From assembly GCA_947259495.1 (NCBI GenBank), contig CAMYLV010000021.1, positions 1-64,000 on the forward strand: 64,000 bases of DNA. The letters are read 5' to 3'. Made by a program: the position numbers and the translations under genes. Positions 47,135-57,609 of the stretch are shown in pieces (the stretch's first letter is position 1; the number at the start of each line of letters is the position of its first letter). The notes beneath the pieces are model-generated. The model did not search any database and was not told the DNA's origin. It worked only from the letters and a program-made list of their open reading frames with translations. Origin of the DNA: an uncultured Desulfobacterales bacterium. GTDB lineage: Bacteria; Desulfobacterota; Desulfobacteria; Desulfobacterales; JAHEIW01.

Positions 47135-48067
47135 ATGAGCAGCGGGTCCTTAGGCATTCGCGCCTATTCTGACGATGATTTTGAGGGATACATAAAACTG
47201 CATGTTGAGTCCGAACAACTGGACCCCTCCGGACGCTATGTATCCGCGCAGAAGCTGTCAGACGACCTGTGCCGCCCCAACTTTCGGCCGCAAACGGATT
47301 TATGGGTTGCTGATTTGAATGGAATTCTGGTCGGCTGCCTGGGTGTTACCCTCGAGCCTGGAATCGGCCGCGCGTTGCTGGACGGATGCGTCCATCCGCT
47401 GCGGCGCCGCAAGGGAATTGCAACAGCGCTTTTCGCCGGCGCCCTGCCGCGAATCAAGGCGGCCGGTATAAAATCAGCCCACATCAGCGTCCGGGAAACC
47501 AACGCAGCCGCCAAAAATCTGCTAAATCGATTGGAATTCACCTTTATCCGTTACTTTTTTGAAATGCAGCTGGCCATTAACAGAGTCCGAATGCCGGCAA
47601 TCCTTGAGGACACCACCACCAGCCGCCGGTTAGAGCGGGATGAAGCAAATCTTCTGACTGAAATTCAAAACCGCTGCTTTGCCGATACCTGGGGTTTTAA
47701 TCCCAACACCGAAGAAGAAATTGCCTACCGCCTGAATATGCACGATCGTTCCCCGCAAGATGTGATCCTCACCTATCTGGGCGATCATCCGATCGGCTAT
47801 TGCTGGACGATCATAAACGCAGAAGAAAATGCAGGCAGAGAAAAACAAAAAGGCCTGATTCATATGCTGGGTGTGGATCCGGATTATCGCCAGCAGGAAA
47901 TCGGCAAAGCTATATTGCACAACGGATTAGAAGACCTTAAAGCCAAAGGTATCGATACCGTCGAACTCACGGTGGACAGTGAAAATCCGGCCGCATGCTC
48001 CCTCTACGAGTCGGTGGGGTTTGAGATTTATGCGAAAACTGAGTGGTATGAAAAGGCGGTAATTTGA
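47135..48067 (+). CDS. Tandem-GNAT acetyltransferase
   Basis: Two GNAT domains: VHPLRRRKGIATALFAGALPRIKAAG and LGVDPDYRQQEIGKAILHNGLEDLKAKGIDTVELTVDSENPAACSLYESVGFEIY. Confidence 0.9.
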   Translation: MSSGSLGIRAYSDDDFEGYIKLHVESEQLDPSGRYVSAQKLSDDLCRPNFRPQTDLWVADLNGILVGCLGVTLEPGIGRALLDGCVHPLRRRKGIATALFAGALPRIKAAGIKSAHISVRETNAAAKNLLNRLEFTFIRYFFEMQLAINRVRMPAILEDTTTSRRLERDEANLLTEIQNRCFADTWGFNPNTEEEIAYRLNMHDRSPQDVILTYLGDHPIGYCWTIINAEENAGREKQKGLIHMLGVDPDYRQQEIGKAILHNGLEDLKAKGIDTVELTVDSENPAACSLYESVGFEIYAKTEWYEKAVI

Positions 48068-48069
48068 TT

Positions 48070-51000
48070 TTAATTGTAGGATGGTGAAATGTCGCTGGAA
48101 GTCGTTTTTCCCAGCACATCTCTTATGGTAACGGCCAGTTCTTGAAAGACAAGGGGTTTTATTAGAAAGGCGCTAATGCCGATTTGTCTGGCACGCTTTT
48201 CCGTTAATTCATCGCTATAGCCGCTACAGATGATGATGGGAATATCAGCGCGAATTTTCATAACTTCTCTGGCCAATTGGTCACCGGTCATATCCGGCAT
48301 CGTCATGTCGGTTATAATCAAATCAAATTTATCAGAAGACTTTTGGAAAAGCTTAAACGCCTCCATACTGCTGGTGCGGGTTTCTACCCGGTAGCCCAAA
48401 CGCTCAAGAGCTTTTTTCCCGATCTCCGCCAAGGCGCGTTCATCATCAACAAATAAAATTCGTTCGTTTCCGTTCGGCAAAATTGGGGTGGCCTCGAATT
48501 CGGGTTTAACTTCTTTGGGGCCTGTTGGAATATACACGGTAAATTCGGTTCCTTTACCGGGCTTGCTGTCAACTGCAACCGATCCACCGTAGCTCTTCAA
48601 AATTCCGTGGACAACAGCCAGGCCCATTCCGGTTCCCTTATCTTTTTCTTTGGTCGTGAAATAGGGCTCAAAAATCCTCTCCCGTAACTCTGGCGTCATG
48701 CCGTGACCCGTGTCGCTGACGGTTATCGTTAAATAATTTCCGGCTGTAATCTCAAGGTGTCCGGCCATTTCAGCATTTAAATCAGCATTTTCAACTTCGA
48801 CCTTCAGCAGGCCGCCCGTTTCGCTCATGGCATGGTAGGCATTTGTGCACAGGTTCATTAGGATCTGATGGATCTCAGTCACATCGGCTTTAATTATCCC
48901 GGCGGCGGGATCGATATATTGCTCAATCTGAATCGTAGAGGGCAACGATGCTTTGAGCATCTTGACAGATTCTTTGACAATCGGATCCACCTTGAGCGGT
49001 TTTCGATCCTGGTCTGACTGACGGCTGAAGGTCAGAATCTGCTTGACGACATCTTTAGCGCGCTGGCTGGCTTTATAAATCTCTTTTAAATTATAATTTG
49101 CGTCGGATTCTTTAGATAAATCCATCATGGACAATTCAGTATAACCCATGATGGCTGAAAGGATATTGTTGAAGTCATGGGCGATGCCGCCAGCCAGCGT
49201 TCCGATGGCTTCCATTTTTTGTGCCTGGCGAAGGTAGGCCTCTGACTTTAACCGCTCTTTTTCCAGCGCTTTCAGTTTGGTGATGTCTGTGGCAACCTGC
49301 AGGCGAACATAACGACCATCGACCCATTTGATGGCCCGGTCATAGTTAATGTACCATTTTTTTGTTAAGGGATTTTTTCCTTCCCAAACAATTACGCCTG
49401 TCGGGTTGCCCTGCTCGTCCAGCAGCCGCGCATTGGTGCAATGCTCACAGGGATGGGGCTCATCGCGAAAAACACGGTAGCATATTTGGCCGACCAAATT
49501 ATCTCCAAAATTGTCCTGCATATGTTTATTCATGAAAATTATTTCATAGGTGTCCATATCGGCCGCATAAATGGTGGCATCAATGCTGTCCAAAACCGTG
49601 CGAAAGGTTTGGCGTGAATTTTGTAAGGTTTTCTCAGCCTCGCTACGCTCCCTGAGTTCTTGCTGCAGCTCATCATGAAGGTGGGCATTGTCTAGAGCAA
49701 CTGATGCGAGTTCGGCAAATCGCGTCAAAACCGTAATTTCATTATCACCAAACTGCTTTTGCGGGTCAAAAGAACACAGACCGATGACACCTATTGTTTG
49801 ATGACCTGATTTTAAGGGTATGCCCAAATCGGCGCCCATATCATCAAATTTTGTGTCATGGTGCCTTCCGGGCCAATGTTGATAGCTATCAATCTTTAAC
49901 GGTTTTCCGGACTGCCAGACTTTTCCGGATAATCCTTCGCCGGGCTGCATGCGAAATCCCAGTAATTCCTCGAATCGGCCGATGCCCACCTTGAGCTCAA
50001 GCGCATCTGTTTGGGGATCATGTAAAAATATGTAGCCATCCGCTGTTCCAACCAACTTTCCGGCACGATCTACAATGGCTTTGAGCAAATCATCGATGTT
50101 CAATCGTTTTATCAACCCGAATGTGGTCTCATGCAGCGCCGTCATGTAAGCATCGTGCTGCCGCAGCGCCTCTTCCGCCTTCCTTTTTTCGGTAACATCG
50201 CGCACAATGCCCTGAATGAACTGGTCCTCACCGATTTGAAATAAGCCCGATGATACTTCAGCCAGGAAAATTTCACCATTTTTTCTGATAAACTCAATTT
50301 CAAAATCGATTTGTTTTCGAGCAATGATGTTGTGAAAGGCCTCTTCAGATTTGAGCAGCGCTTCGGGTGGATGCAAAATGAAGATTTTTTGCTGCAATAA
50401 TTCTTTTTTGGTGTACCCGAATTGCTCAATGGCCTTTTGATTGGCATCTAAAATCTTGCCTTCCAAATCGTGGATCAAGATGGCATCATTGGAATATTGA
50501 AAAAGGCTGCGGTATTTGTTTTCCCCTGCGCTAATTGCGCTTTCTGCCCGCCTGCGAGATTCAGCCTCTTTTACCAGTTGTTCATTCTTGGCAACTAATT
50601 CTTTTGTTTTTGAAATAACTTTGGCCCTGGAAAATAGACCGGTAAACAAAAATAGAACAAATAAAACTATGGAAACGATGACGGCCCGTTTCAACCATTT
50701 GGAAAGGTTTAATTGTTTTTCATCGCCAAACCATTTGTTGAAGGATTGATAATAAATTGAAAGGTTATTGCTTTTCAGTTTTCTGAGGTGATGATCTAAG
50801 GCATCTAATATGTTTTTATTTTTTCCTTGAGGGGCTGCGTAATATAATTTTCGCGGACTTAAAACGATGGGGCTTTTTTTAATCCTAAAATCGCTTTCGA
50901 ACCGCTGGCCAAAAAAATGATTCACCAATCCGGCCTGGCAGCGACCCAATTCCACCAGTTTGAGGACATCCGTGTATGCATAGGCTTCAATAAATCGGCA

Positions 51001-51468
51001 TTGTACGCCAAATTGTTCAGCCAGTTTTCTAAGACCATCAAAATAGACGTCATTGTGCAGAACGGCAACTTTTTTATTTTTAAGATCGATAATCGATTCA
51101 ATGGTAGACTGTTCATTGACATATAGTTGGCCCCAGTTGCTGATGGCGCTTTCATAGGTATAGTCATAAACTTTTGCCCCGGTTTCAGAATCGGCCACCA
51201 CAGCCAACAAATCTATCTGTCCGGTTTTTAGTTTTTCAAGACATTCCAGGCGTGACCCGGGCACATATTTTATTTTCCAGTGTTCCTTTTGGGCAATCCT
51301 TTCCAGAACATCGATGAAAAAGCCGTGAACACTGCCATCATCATTAAATTCGCTCAGCGGAACGTTCTGATAAACACCGACCTTAATCTCGGTATCCGCC
51401 TGCAGTGGAAACGGCAAAATAAGGGTGACAATAAATAAAAGCGTAAGTAATTTTAGATACTTGGTCAT
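48070..51468 (-). CDS. Hybrid histidine kinase: SBP_bac_3 sensor, PAS, GAF, PAS, HisKA/HATPase, REC
   Basis: [97 protein letters not shown]; receiver [18 protein letters not shown]...[18 protein letters not shown]; start at MTKYLKLL with signal peptide. Confidence 0.95.
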   Translation of the reverse strand: MTKYLKLLTLLFIVTLILPFPLQADTEIKVGVYQNVPLSEFNDDGSVHGFFIDVLERIAQKEHWKIKYVPGSRLECLEKLKTGQIDLLAVVADSETGAKVYDYTYESAISNWGQLYVNEQSTIESIIDLKNKKVAVLHNDVYFDGLRKLAEQFGVQCRFIEAYAYTDVLKLVELGRCQAGLVNHFFGQRFESDFRIKKSPIVLSPRKLYYAAPQGKNKNILDALDHHLRKLKSNNLSIYYQSFNKWFGDEKQLNLSKWLKRAVIVSIVLFVLFLFTGLFSRAKVISKTKELVAKNEQLVKEAESRRRAESAISAGENKYRSLFQYSNDAILIHDLEGKILDANQKAIEQFGYTKKELLQQKIFILHPPEALLKSEEAFHNIIARKQIDFEIEFIRKNGEIFLAEVSSGLFQIGEDQFIQGIVRDVTEKRKAEEALRQHDAYMTALHETTFGLIKRLNIDDLLKAIVDRAGKLVGTADGYIFLHDPQTDALELKVGIGRFEELLGFRMQPGEGLSGKVWQSGKPLKIDSYQHWPGRHHDTKFDDMGADLGIPLKSGHQTIGVIGLCSFDPQKQFGDNEITVLTRFAELASVALDNAHLHDELQQELRERSEAEKTLQNSRQTFRTVLDSIDATIYAADMDTYEIIFMNKHMQDNFGDNLVGQICYRVFRDEPHPCEHCTNARLLDEQGNPTGVIVWEGKNPLTKKWYINYDRAIKWVDGRYVRLQVATDITKLKALEKERLKSEAYLRQAQKMEAIGTLAGGIAHDFNNILSAIMGYTELSMMDLSKESDANYNLKEIYKASQRAKDVVKQILTFSRQSDQDRKPLKVDPIVKESVKMLKASLPSTIQIEQYIDPAAGIIKADVTEIHQILMNLCTNAYHAMSETGGLLKVEVENADLNAEMAGHLEITAGNYLTITVSDTGHGMTPELRERIFEPYFTTKEKDKGTGMGLAVVHGILKSYGGSVAVDSKPGKGTEFTVYIPTGPKEVKPEFEATPILPNGNERILFVDDERALAEIGKKALERLGYRVETRTSSMEAFKLFQKSSDKFDLIITDMTMPDMTGDQLAREVMKIRADIPIIICSGYSDELTEKRARQIGISAFLIKPLVFQELAVTIRDVLGKTTSSDISPSYN

Positions 51469-51505
51469 ATGGCGTCTTTTCAGCCCACTTAAAACGATAA
51501 TATAT

Positions 51506-51610
51506 TTATACCGCTTTTCATAATAATTTTCCGCATTACGGAATTGGGGTATAAGTGGTTGTAGAAAAAAACGTTGGAATAACGGAACGTTTTTTTGACA
51601 ACCCCTATAA
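51506..51610 (-). repeat. Palindromic repeat family 1, copy I
   Basis: TTATACCGCTTTTCATAATAATTTTCCGCATTACGGAATTGGGGTATAAGTGGTTGTAGAAAAAAACGTTGGAATAACGGAACGTTTTTTTGACAACCCC. Confidence 0.85.
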
Positions 51611-51810
51611 ATCATAGCAGAATTATGTCCTTTTGGCTATTATTGGCATTTTTAAAATAAATCTAAAAATGGTTATGAGAATCGACGTTTGCAAGAATGG
51701 GGCTGGATCGCCTGATTGCAAAATTAGGACTATGTTTAGCAGCTTAAGGGCATTATGAAACGCGTAGAGGATGAAGAAAGCATTCTTTTTCGGTATATCA
51801 GATGTAGGCG

Positions 51811-52944
51811 TTAATTCTCATCGCGCCAGATCTCTAAAATGGTTAAATCGTCGCTGGCACTCGAATTTCCCCGCCAATTGGATATGAAATCTAATAATCC
51901 CTTGCCCCAGGGGGGGCCTTTTGCATCTTTTATAAAGTCGACCAGGCGCTCATTGCCAAACAGCTCATTATCTTCATTCTCGGCTTCGATAACGCCATCT
52001 GAAAAAAAGAGTACCGACTCACCAGGCGACAGTAAAATTTCTTTTTTATCATAATCAACATTCGGTTTGACGCCCATTGATATTCCGTTTATCTGAGGCA
52101 ACTTTCGTATAACACTTTCGGCAATCCACAAAGGCTCTAAATGGCCTCCCACTGTCAGTTGAATTTTTCCGCTGTGGGGCCAATATCGGGAAAGAACGAT
52201 TGTAGCAAAAAATCCCTCTTTGGCGGTCAGATTGTATGTGCTGTTATTTACAATCTCAAGAAGCGTGTCTATCTCGTATTGATTTCGTGCTTCACTGCGG
52301 ATTTTGGTAGACAATGCAGCCATAATTAGAGCAGCAGGAACGCCTTTATCGGAGACATCGGCCACATATGCCAATAGACTGCCGTCCGGCAGGGGAATCA
52401 CATCGTACAAGTCGCCCCCGACATAAGCGGCCGGAACAGATACGGCCCAAATATGGCTTCCGCCTGGTAACTCCGGAATATCCGGCCAAAATAGAGATTG
52501 GATAGTGGTTGCCGTCTCGAGTTGGCCTTTAAGTTGAGCCGACTGCTCAAGGACCGTGTCATGCAGCGACTTGATCCGCAGCATGGACCTCACCCTGGCG
52601 ACCAGTGCAGCATGATCCACGGGCTTGGTTAAGTATTCGTCAGCACCGGCCTCCAGACCGGCGACGACATCTTTTGAATCCGTTTTGGCCGTCACCATAA
52701 TGATGGGCATAAACGGTAGGGAAGAATCCGCCCGGAGATGCCGGCAGACCTCGATGCCATCCATTTTGGGCATCATGATGTCCAGCAGAATCAGGTCCGG
52801 TAGACAGTCTCTGGCCATAGATAGCCCCGTTTCGCCGTTTGTTGCCGTAATGATTTCGTAGTTATTGGCGGCAAGGCGCATCTCGAAAATTTCAACGTTG
52901 GCGGGATTATCATCCACAATCAGAATCAGGGGTGGCGTTCGCAT
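51811..52944 (-). CDS. Response regulator with SpoIIE/PP2C phosphatase output
   Basis: LILIVDDNPANVEIFEMRLAANNYEII...DLILLDIMMPKMDGIEVCRHLR...VTAKTDSKDVVAGLEAGADEYLTKPVD; PAAYVGGDLYDVIPLPDGSLLAYVADVSDKGVPAALIMA. Confidence 0.95.
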   Translation of the reverse strand: MRTPPLILIVDDNPANVEIFEMRLAANNYEIITATNGETGLSMARDCLPDLILLDIMMPKMDGIEVCRHLRADSSLPFMPIIMVTAKTDSKDVVAGLEAGADEYLTKPVDHAALVARVRSMLRIKSLHDTVLEQSAQLKGQLETATTIQSLFWPDIPELPGGSHIWAVSVPAAYVGGDLYDVIPLPDGSLLAYVADVSDKGVPAALIMAALSTKIRSEARNQYEIDTLLEIVNNSTYNLTAKEGFFATIVLSRYWPHSGKIQLTVGGHLEPLWIAESVIRKLPQINGISMGVKPNVDYDKKEILLSPGESVLFFSDGVIEAENEDNELFGNERLVDFIKDAKGPPWGKGLLDFISNWRGNSSASDDLTILEIWRDEN

Positions 52945-52966
52945 TATTTCCTCTTAAAAAAACTAC

Positions 52967-53332
52967 TTATGATATGAATTCACGGATTTTCGCTAAAAGC
53001 GCCCGCGGACTAAATGGTTTGGAGACATATGCATCGCAGCCGGCTTCATATGCTTTGACATCATCGCCGCTCAGCGCATAAGAGGTAACGGCAATGATCG
53101 GGGTAGCGCTCAGGGCCGGGTTGGCTTTGATGCGGCGCGTAGCTTCATATCCGTCGAAATCGGGCAGCTGAATGTCCATCAGGATCAATGCAGGCCGATG
53201 GGTTCCGGCCGCGGTTACCCCCTCCTCACCGGTAACCGCTTCGATTATCTCATAGCCGGCGCTGGTGAGAAGATCCCGCATGATCCGCCGGTTGTCTTCC
53301 TGATCTTCAATAACTAAAATCAACCGACTCAT
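52967..53332 (-). CDS. Stand-alone response regulator receiver protein
   Basis: MSRLILVIEDQEDNRRIMRDLLTSAGYEIIEAVTGEEGV...LILMDIQLPDFDGYEATRRIKA...AGCDAYVSKPFSPRALLAKIREF. Confidence 0.95.
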   Translation of the reverse strand: MSRLILVIEDQEDNRRIMRDLLTSAGYEIIEAVTGEEGVTAAGTHRPALILMDIQLPDFDGYEATRRIKANPALSATPIIAVTSYALSGDDVKAYEAGCDAYVSKPFSPRALLAKIREFIS

Positions 53333-55380
53333 GCTTGTTTCCTTTGCCTTTCGACTCGAATCGGCAGTGTGACCCGAAAAGTCGAACCTCTCCCGGGAGT
53401 TGACTCCACCCAGATGCGGCCCCCGTGCATATCGATTATTTTCTTAGAAATGGAGAGCCCCAGACCGGTTCCGCCCTTTTTGCGGGTACTGGATCCGTCG
53501 GCCTGGTGGAATTCTTCGAAGATCTTCTGTTGGTCAGCTTCCGTAACTCCGGGGCCTGTATCAGACACAGAGACTAAAAACGTTTCGTTAGAAACAGTCG
53601 CCTCGACCTTAACCTCCCCCTCATCGGTAAATTTGATCGCGTTTCCCACCAGATTTAATATCACCTGAACAATGCGTTGTTCGTCGCCTTTGCCGATTCT
53701 TAGATCTTTGGAAACCTTGACTTTCAAATCCAGGTCCTTTTCTGCTGCCAATGCCTCCACCGAGGTTGAAACCGTTTGAATCACCTCTTCCATCGAATAT
53801 TCATTGAGAGAAAGGGTTAGCTGGCCGGCTTCGATCTTGGAAAGATCCAGAACATCATTGATTAGATTAAGGAGGTGGCGCCCATTTTTTTCCAGACGTT
53901 CAAGAACCTCCTGGATTTTCTCCGGCACCTCACCGTATATGCTGTCAAGAATCAGCTCGGTATAGCCCAAAATGGCATTCAAGGGGGTTCTCAATTCGTG
54001 ACTCATATTGGCGAGAAACTCGGACTTGTGTTTGTTAGCGCTCTCGAGCTCGCGCCCCTTCTCCTCGATCTCACGAAAAAGCCGTGCGTTGTGGATGGCA
54101 AGCACCGACTGAGCCGCAAAGGTCTGAAGCAGGTCCAGCACCGGTGGGGGGAATTCACCGGCCGCCTTGCGCCGCACGACCAGCCCACCAATAAGACGGT
54201 CTTCGCGCAGCAAAGGCAATGCGAGCAGAGCCCGATAGCCAGCTTGCTGAACGTAAGAGAGGGGGTAGTCGGGTACATCTGCAAGATCCGGAATCTGATC
54301 CGGGGAGCGCCTCTCAGCGGCCTGGCCGATAACCGTTCGGTCCCCCACACGCAGCCTCGATTCGCGCAGCGCTTCAATAAGGTCTGCACGTGCGCCATAG
54401 TTTATCCGGGGCACAAAGACACCCTCCGCTTCGTCGAACTCGTAGATCGTCCCGGCATCAGTCTTTGAGAGCTGCACCGCATGGCGAACAATGCTTGTCA
54501 ACACCGTCTCCAGATCAAGGGTTGAGCTGACCACCTGGCTGACCTCCCCCAGGGCTTTCAGCTCTTCTACGGACCGCGCCAGTTCTCGGGTGCGCAATTC
54601 GACTTTCTGCTCCAGGGTCCGGCTGTAATCCTCCAGTTTGTTTTTGCTTTCTCGAAGCTCTGCAAATAACTGCTTGATAGATCCCCGCATCACATCCAGA
54701 TGCTGCGCCAATGCGCCGATTTCATCACTGCTGCTTTTATCAACATAAGTGTCCAAATCACCCCGGGCAATCATTGAAGCTGATTCCTGTAATTTCAGTA
54801 AAGGGAAAGAGATGTACCGCCTGGTGATGAAGATGGAGGTGAGCCAAATTGCGGCGATGATGAGGATTAACAGGGCAATCGTACTGTAAATTTGTATAAG
54901 CACCTGTTTTTTCAAGTTTTCGCGTGACATCACGATTAAGATCTCGCTGATGACACTGTCTTTAAAGTAAATATCGGATGATTTGGCGATCAGATCAGAG
55001 CCCTTGAACAATTGCTGCGGTTTTCCCGACTTAAGTTCTTTAAGTTGAAAACCAGCGCGGTTTTTCTCGGTGATCAGCTGATCTTTCCATGATATCTTTA
55101 TGTGAACGATGGATTCATCTAAAAATAGGGCGTCAACAAAATCATTTACCACCAGGTAGTCCATGTTCCATAACGGCGTTGGCAAACTATTCTGCGCAAA
55201 CATGATGGCGTTGTCTAACCGCTTTTGCATTTCGCTTTCGATTCTGTTGATATCAACAATGATAACGACCGCAGCAAAAGCAATCAGCAATAAGGTAAGA
55301 ATGCCGATCAGAGCATAACTGAAACGACGGCTGATGCTGTTGATTTTAGGAGAGGTTTCCTGCGTGGCAGCTTTGTGCAT
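53329..55380 (-). CDS. Membrane sensor histidine kinase with HAMP and GAF domains
   Basis: Two TM, HAMP, GAF region, KSEFLANMSHELRTPLNAILGYTELILD, VSDTGPGVTEADQQKIFEEFHQADGSSTRKKGGTGLGLSISKKIIDMHGG; 4-bp stop/start overlap with 52967-53332. Confidence 0.95.
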   Translation of the reverse strand: MHKAATQETSPKINSISRRFSYALIGILTLLLIAFAAVVIIVDINRIESEMQKRLDNAIMFAQNSLPTPLWNMDYLVVNDFVDALFLDESIVHIKISWKDQLITEKNRAGFQLKELKSGKPQQLFKGSDLIAKSSDIYFKDSVISEILIVMSRENLKKQVLIQIYSTIALLILIIAAIWLTSIFITRRYISFPLLKLQESASMIARGDLDTYVDKSSSDEIGALAQHLDVMRGSIKQLFAELRESKNKLEDYSRTLEQKVELRTRELARSVEELKALGEVSQVVSSTLDLETVLTSIVRHAVQLSKTDAGTIYEFDEAEGVFVPRINYGARADLIEALRESRLRVGDRTVIGQAAERRSPDQIPDLADVPDYPLSYVQQAGYRALLALPLLREDRLIGGLVVRRKAAGEFPPPVLDLLQTFAAQSVLAIHNARLFREIEEKGRELESANKHKSEFLANMSHELRTPLNAILGYTELILDSIYGEVPEKIQEVLERLEKNGRHLLNLINDVLDLSKIEAGQLTLSLNEYSMEEVIQTVSTSVEALAAEKDLDLKVKVSKDLRIGKGDEQRIVQVILNLVGNAIKFTDEGEVKVEATVSNETFLVSVSDTGPGVTEADQQKIFEEFHQADGSSTRKKGGTGLGLSISKKIIDMHGGRIWVESTPGRGSTFRVTLPIRVERQRKQA

Positions 55381-55452
55381 GGACCCAATCCTTTATGACG
55401 TGTTGCATCCGCCACTTGAAGGCGATGTCTGGATTAGAGCACTCGGAATGTT

Positions 55453-56217
55453 TTAGTCTTTAACTTCTGGAAATGGATCATCTTCTAATTTCACATTCCA
55501 TTTTTTCCGAATTTGCATGATGGTGCCATCCGCTGACATTTCATTAAAAGCGTCGCTCCACTTTTGAACAATCGAATCCGACGTCTTCTTTGAAAAAGCA
55601 ATCATGAGATCAATTTCCCGCAGGTGATAGACCTCCTCAAATTCAGTGTAATCAACTCCGGCCAAATCACAAACCGTTCTGAGGCCCGGTATTTTATAGG
55701 CCCATAAGTCTATACGTCCGAGAGCAAGCTTTTTCGCATTTAATTGTTCATCCGAAACGGGTTCAAGATTTGTAAATCCATGCCTTTGGAGTAAACGCCC
55801 TCTTGTATCATCGCGAAGTGTTCCAATACGCTTTACTTTTTTGGCATCTTTCAGGTCTTTAATTTTGATACCTGAGTCCTTTTTGGCGACAAGGATGTCT
55901 CTTTTCGTAGCTAACGGTCCGACCCATTTGAATTTATCTTCGCGCACTTTGGTATACGTCATCCCAAATAATATAACGTTTTCGTCTTCCAGAGCCATTT
56001 TGTAAGCTCTTGCCCATGGATACACCTGGATTGGCTCATCAGACCTCACTCTTCTCTGGATTTCTTGTACGATCTCCACAGAAGGACCAACCAGAGCACC
56101 GTTGTCGACATAGTTTAAGGGGGGTAAATTTTCTGTTAAAATCGTCAACTCCGCCGCCAGCACAGATTGGCCCGCGAGCAGAACCATTGAGGCCACTAGT
56201 AGAAACAGTTTTTTCAT
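55453..56217 (-). CDS. Periplasmic solute-binding protein (SBP_bac_3)
   Basis: AELTILTENLPPLNYVDNGALVGPSVEIVQEIQRRVRSDEPIQVYPWARAYKMAL. Confidence 0.92.
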   Translation of the reverse strand: MKKLFLLVASMVLLAGQSVLAAELTILTENLPPLNYVDNGALVGPSVEIVQEIQRRVRSDEPIQVYPWARAYKMALEDENVILFGMTYTKVREDKFKWVGPLATKRDILVAKKDSGIKIKDLKDAKKVKRIGTLRDDTRGRLLQRHGFTNLEPVSDEQLNAKKLALGRIDLWAYKIPGLRTVCDLAGVDYTEFEEVYHLREIDLMIAFSKKTSDSIVQKWSDAFNEMSADGTIMQIRKKWNVKLEDDPFPEVKD

Positions 56218-56487
56218 GAGAGACCTCCTTTTCTGTATTGCGGATTAAAGATCTGAATACGTCATAAAAATATTTATGCAAAATATAGTGGTTATTTACT
56301 CAGGATGCGATGCAAAACAGGCTGTGGTACAGAATGAGAACAGATCAGGGTTTGAGATGTCACGGCGATTTTGCGTTTCCGGTCAAGAAGAGCGTTCGAT
56401 AGGAAAATATTTATTAAATAGGGTCAACAAAGTCAATAAAACTTGTTATCACTTTATACAAACATAGACGATGTCTGCGGCACCAAT

Positions 56488-57405
56488 TTACGTTTCTGTC
56501 AACTTTTCACGAACAAACTGAATCCCTTCTAAAACCTCTGCTGCGGGTATGCCCGATTTTAATTCAATCACTTTAATGATATCGGATTTGAGGTAAGGTT
56601 TTAACGCCTGAAAATTAATTTCACCGCTACCCGGCGGAATATGGTCATCAAGGCCGATGGCATCGTGTAGATGAACCCCGATGAGTTGATCCGCATAATT
56701 TTGCAAGAGCGCATTTTGGGGAATGAACCCTAGTATTTCATTGGCGTGCGCATGTCCGGTGTCATGCCAGTACCCGATGGGAGCGCCTTGAAAATTGGTG
56801 AATATCGCGCCAAAATCATCCAGCCCCGGCAATTCATGATAATGATACCGATTTTCCAATCCCAGCAAAACACCCTGTTTTTCAGCGACGGGTACCAGAC
56901 GGTCCAGGCTGGCCAATAAACTGTCCATGTGATTGGGCTTACGATTATCCCATTCCTTTAACTTATTGCGAATAAAGATTTGAGCTTCCTCTGAATCAAG
57001 TGAATTCGAATTAAAGTATTGATACAGCATATGCATTTGGTGATTCATTTCCACAACCCCGCAATGCAATACCACTGCGCCGGCTCCCAGTTCGGCTGCA
57101 TATTTGATGGTTTTGGTTGTATATTGAATGGCATTCTGACGCTCCGCATTGTCGAGACTGGATAGAAGAAACAGATCCCCGCTGCCTTTTGTACCCGAAC
57201 GAACAGAGGGAATGGGAAAATAATTGTGAACACTGGCAACCTTTACCCCCGAACGTTTGAGCGGACCCTTCAGCTGCTGAAACATGGCTTCAGAAATCCG
57301 ATAGCTAAGCTCAATTTCTTTGATACCGAAATTTTTAAAAGCCGCGAACATTTCCTCGACTGTTGCCGATTTACCTGACTGCCAGGATGTCGAAAGCGCA
57401 AGCAT
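56488..57405 (-). CDS. Sugar phosphate isomerase/epimerase (AP_endonuc_2 TIM barrel)
   Basis: TVEEMFAAFKNFGIKEIELSYR...VASVHNYFPIP...LGLENRYHYHELPGL...GYWHDTGHAHANE...LIGVHLHDAIGLDDHIPPGSGEINF. Confidence 0.9.
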   Translation of the reverse strand: MLALSTSWQSGKSATVEEMFAAFKNFGIKEIELSYRISEAMFQQLKGPLKRSGVKVASVHNYFPIPSVRSGTKGSGDLFLLSSLDNAERQNAIQYTTKTIKYAAELGAGAVVLHCGVVEMNHQMHMLYQYFNSNSLDSEEAQIFIRNKLKEWDNRKPNHMDSLLASLDRLVPVAEKQGVLLGLENRYHYHELPGLDDFGAIFTNFQGAPIGYWHDTGHAHANEILGFIPQNALLQNYADQLIGVHLHDAIGLDDHIPPGSGEINFQALKPYLKSDIIKVIELKSGIPAAEVLEGIQFVREKLTET

Positions 57406-57609
57406 CGTTCAAATCCTTTTCGGTTGGGTGACAGGCCATTTCCTAACCAACGAATAGCAGTATGTCAAAAGAACGTTATATTACTTGAATTCTCGTTCAA
57501 GATTCAGGTATAAATTGAAACGCTTAGATATACCTTCTGTATTGTAGCGACTATAGTATTTTTTATCTTGCGCCGTGATCAAGAATAAATATTCATATCG
57601 TTACCCAAA

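Noticed and set aside
3989-51610. Family-1 repeats as a CRISPR array
   Set aside because: Copies are dispersed singly over 48 kb in both orientations with no regular spacers and no cas genes.
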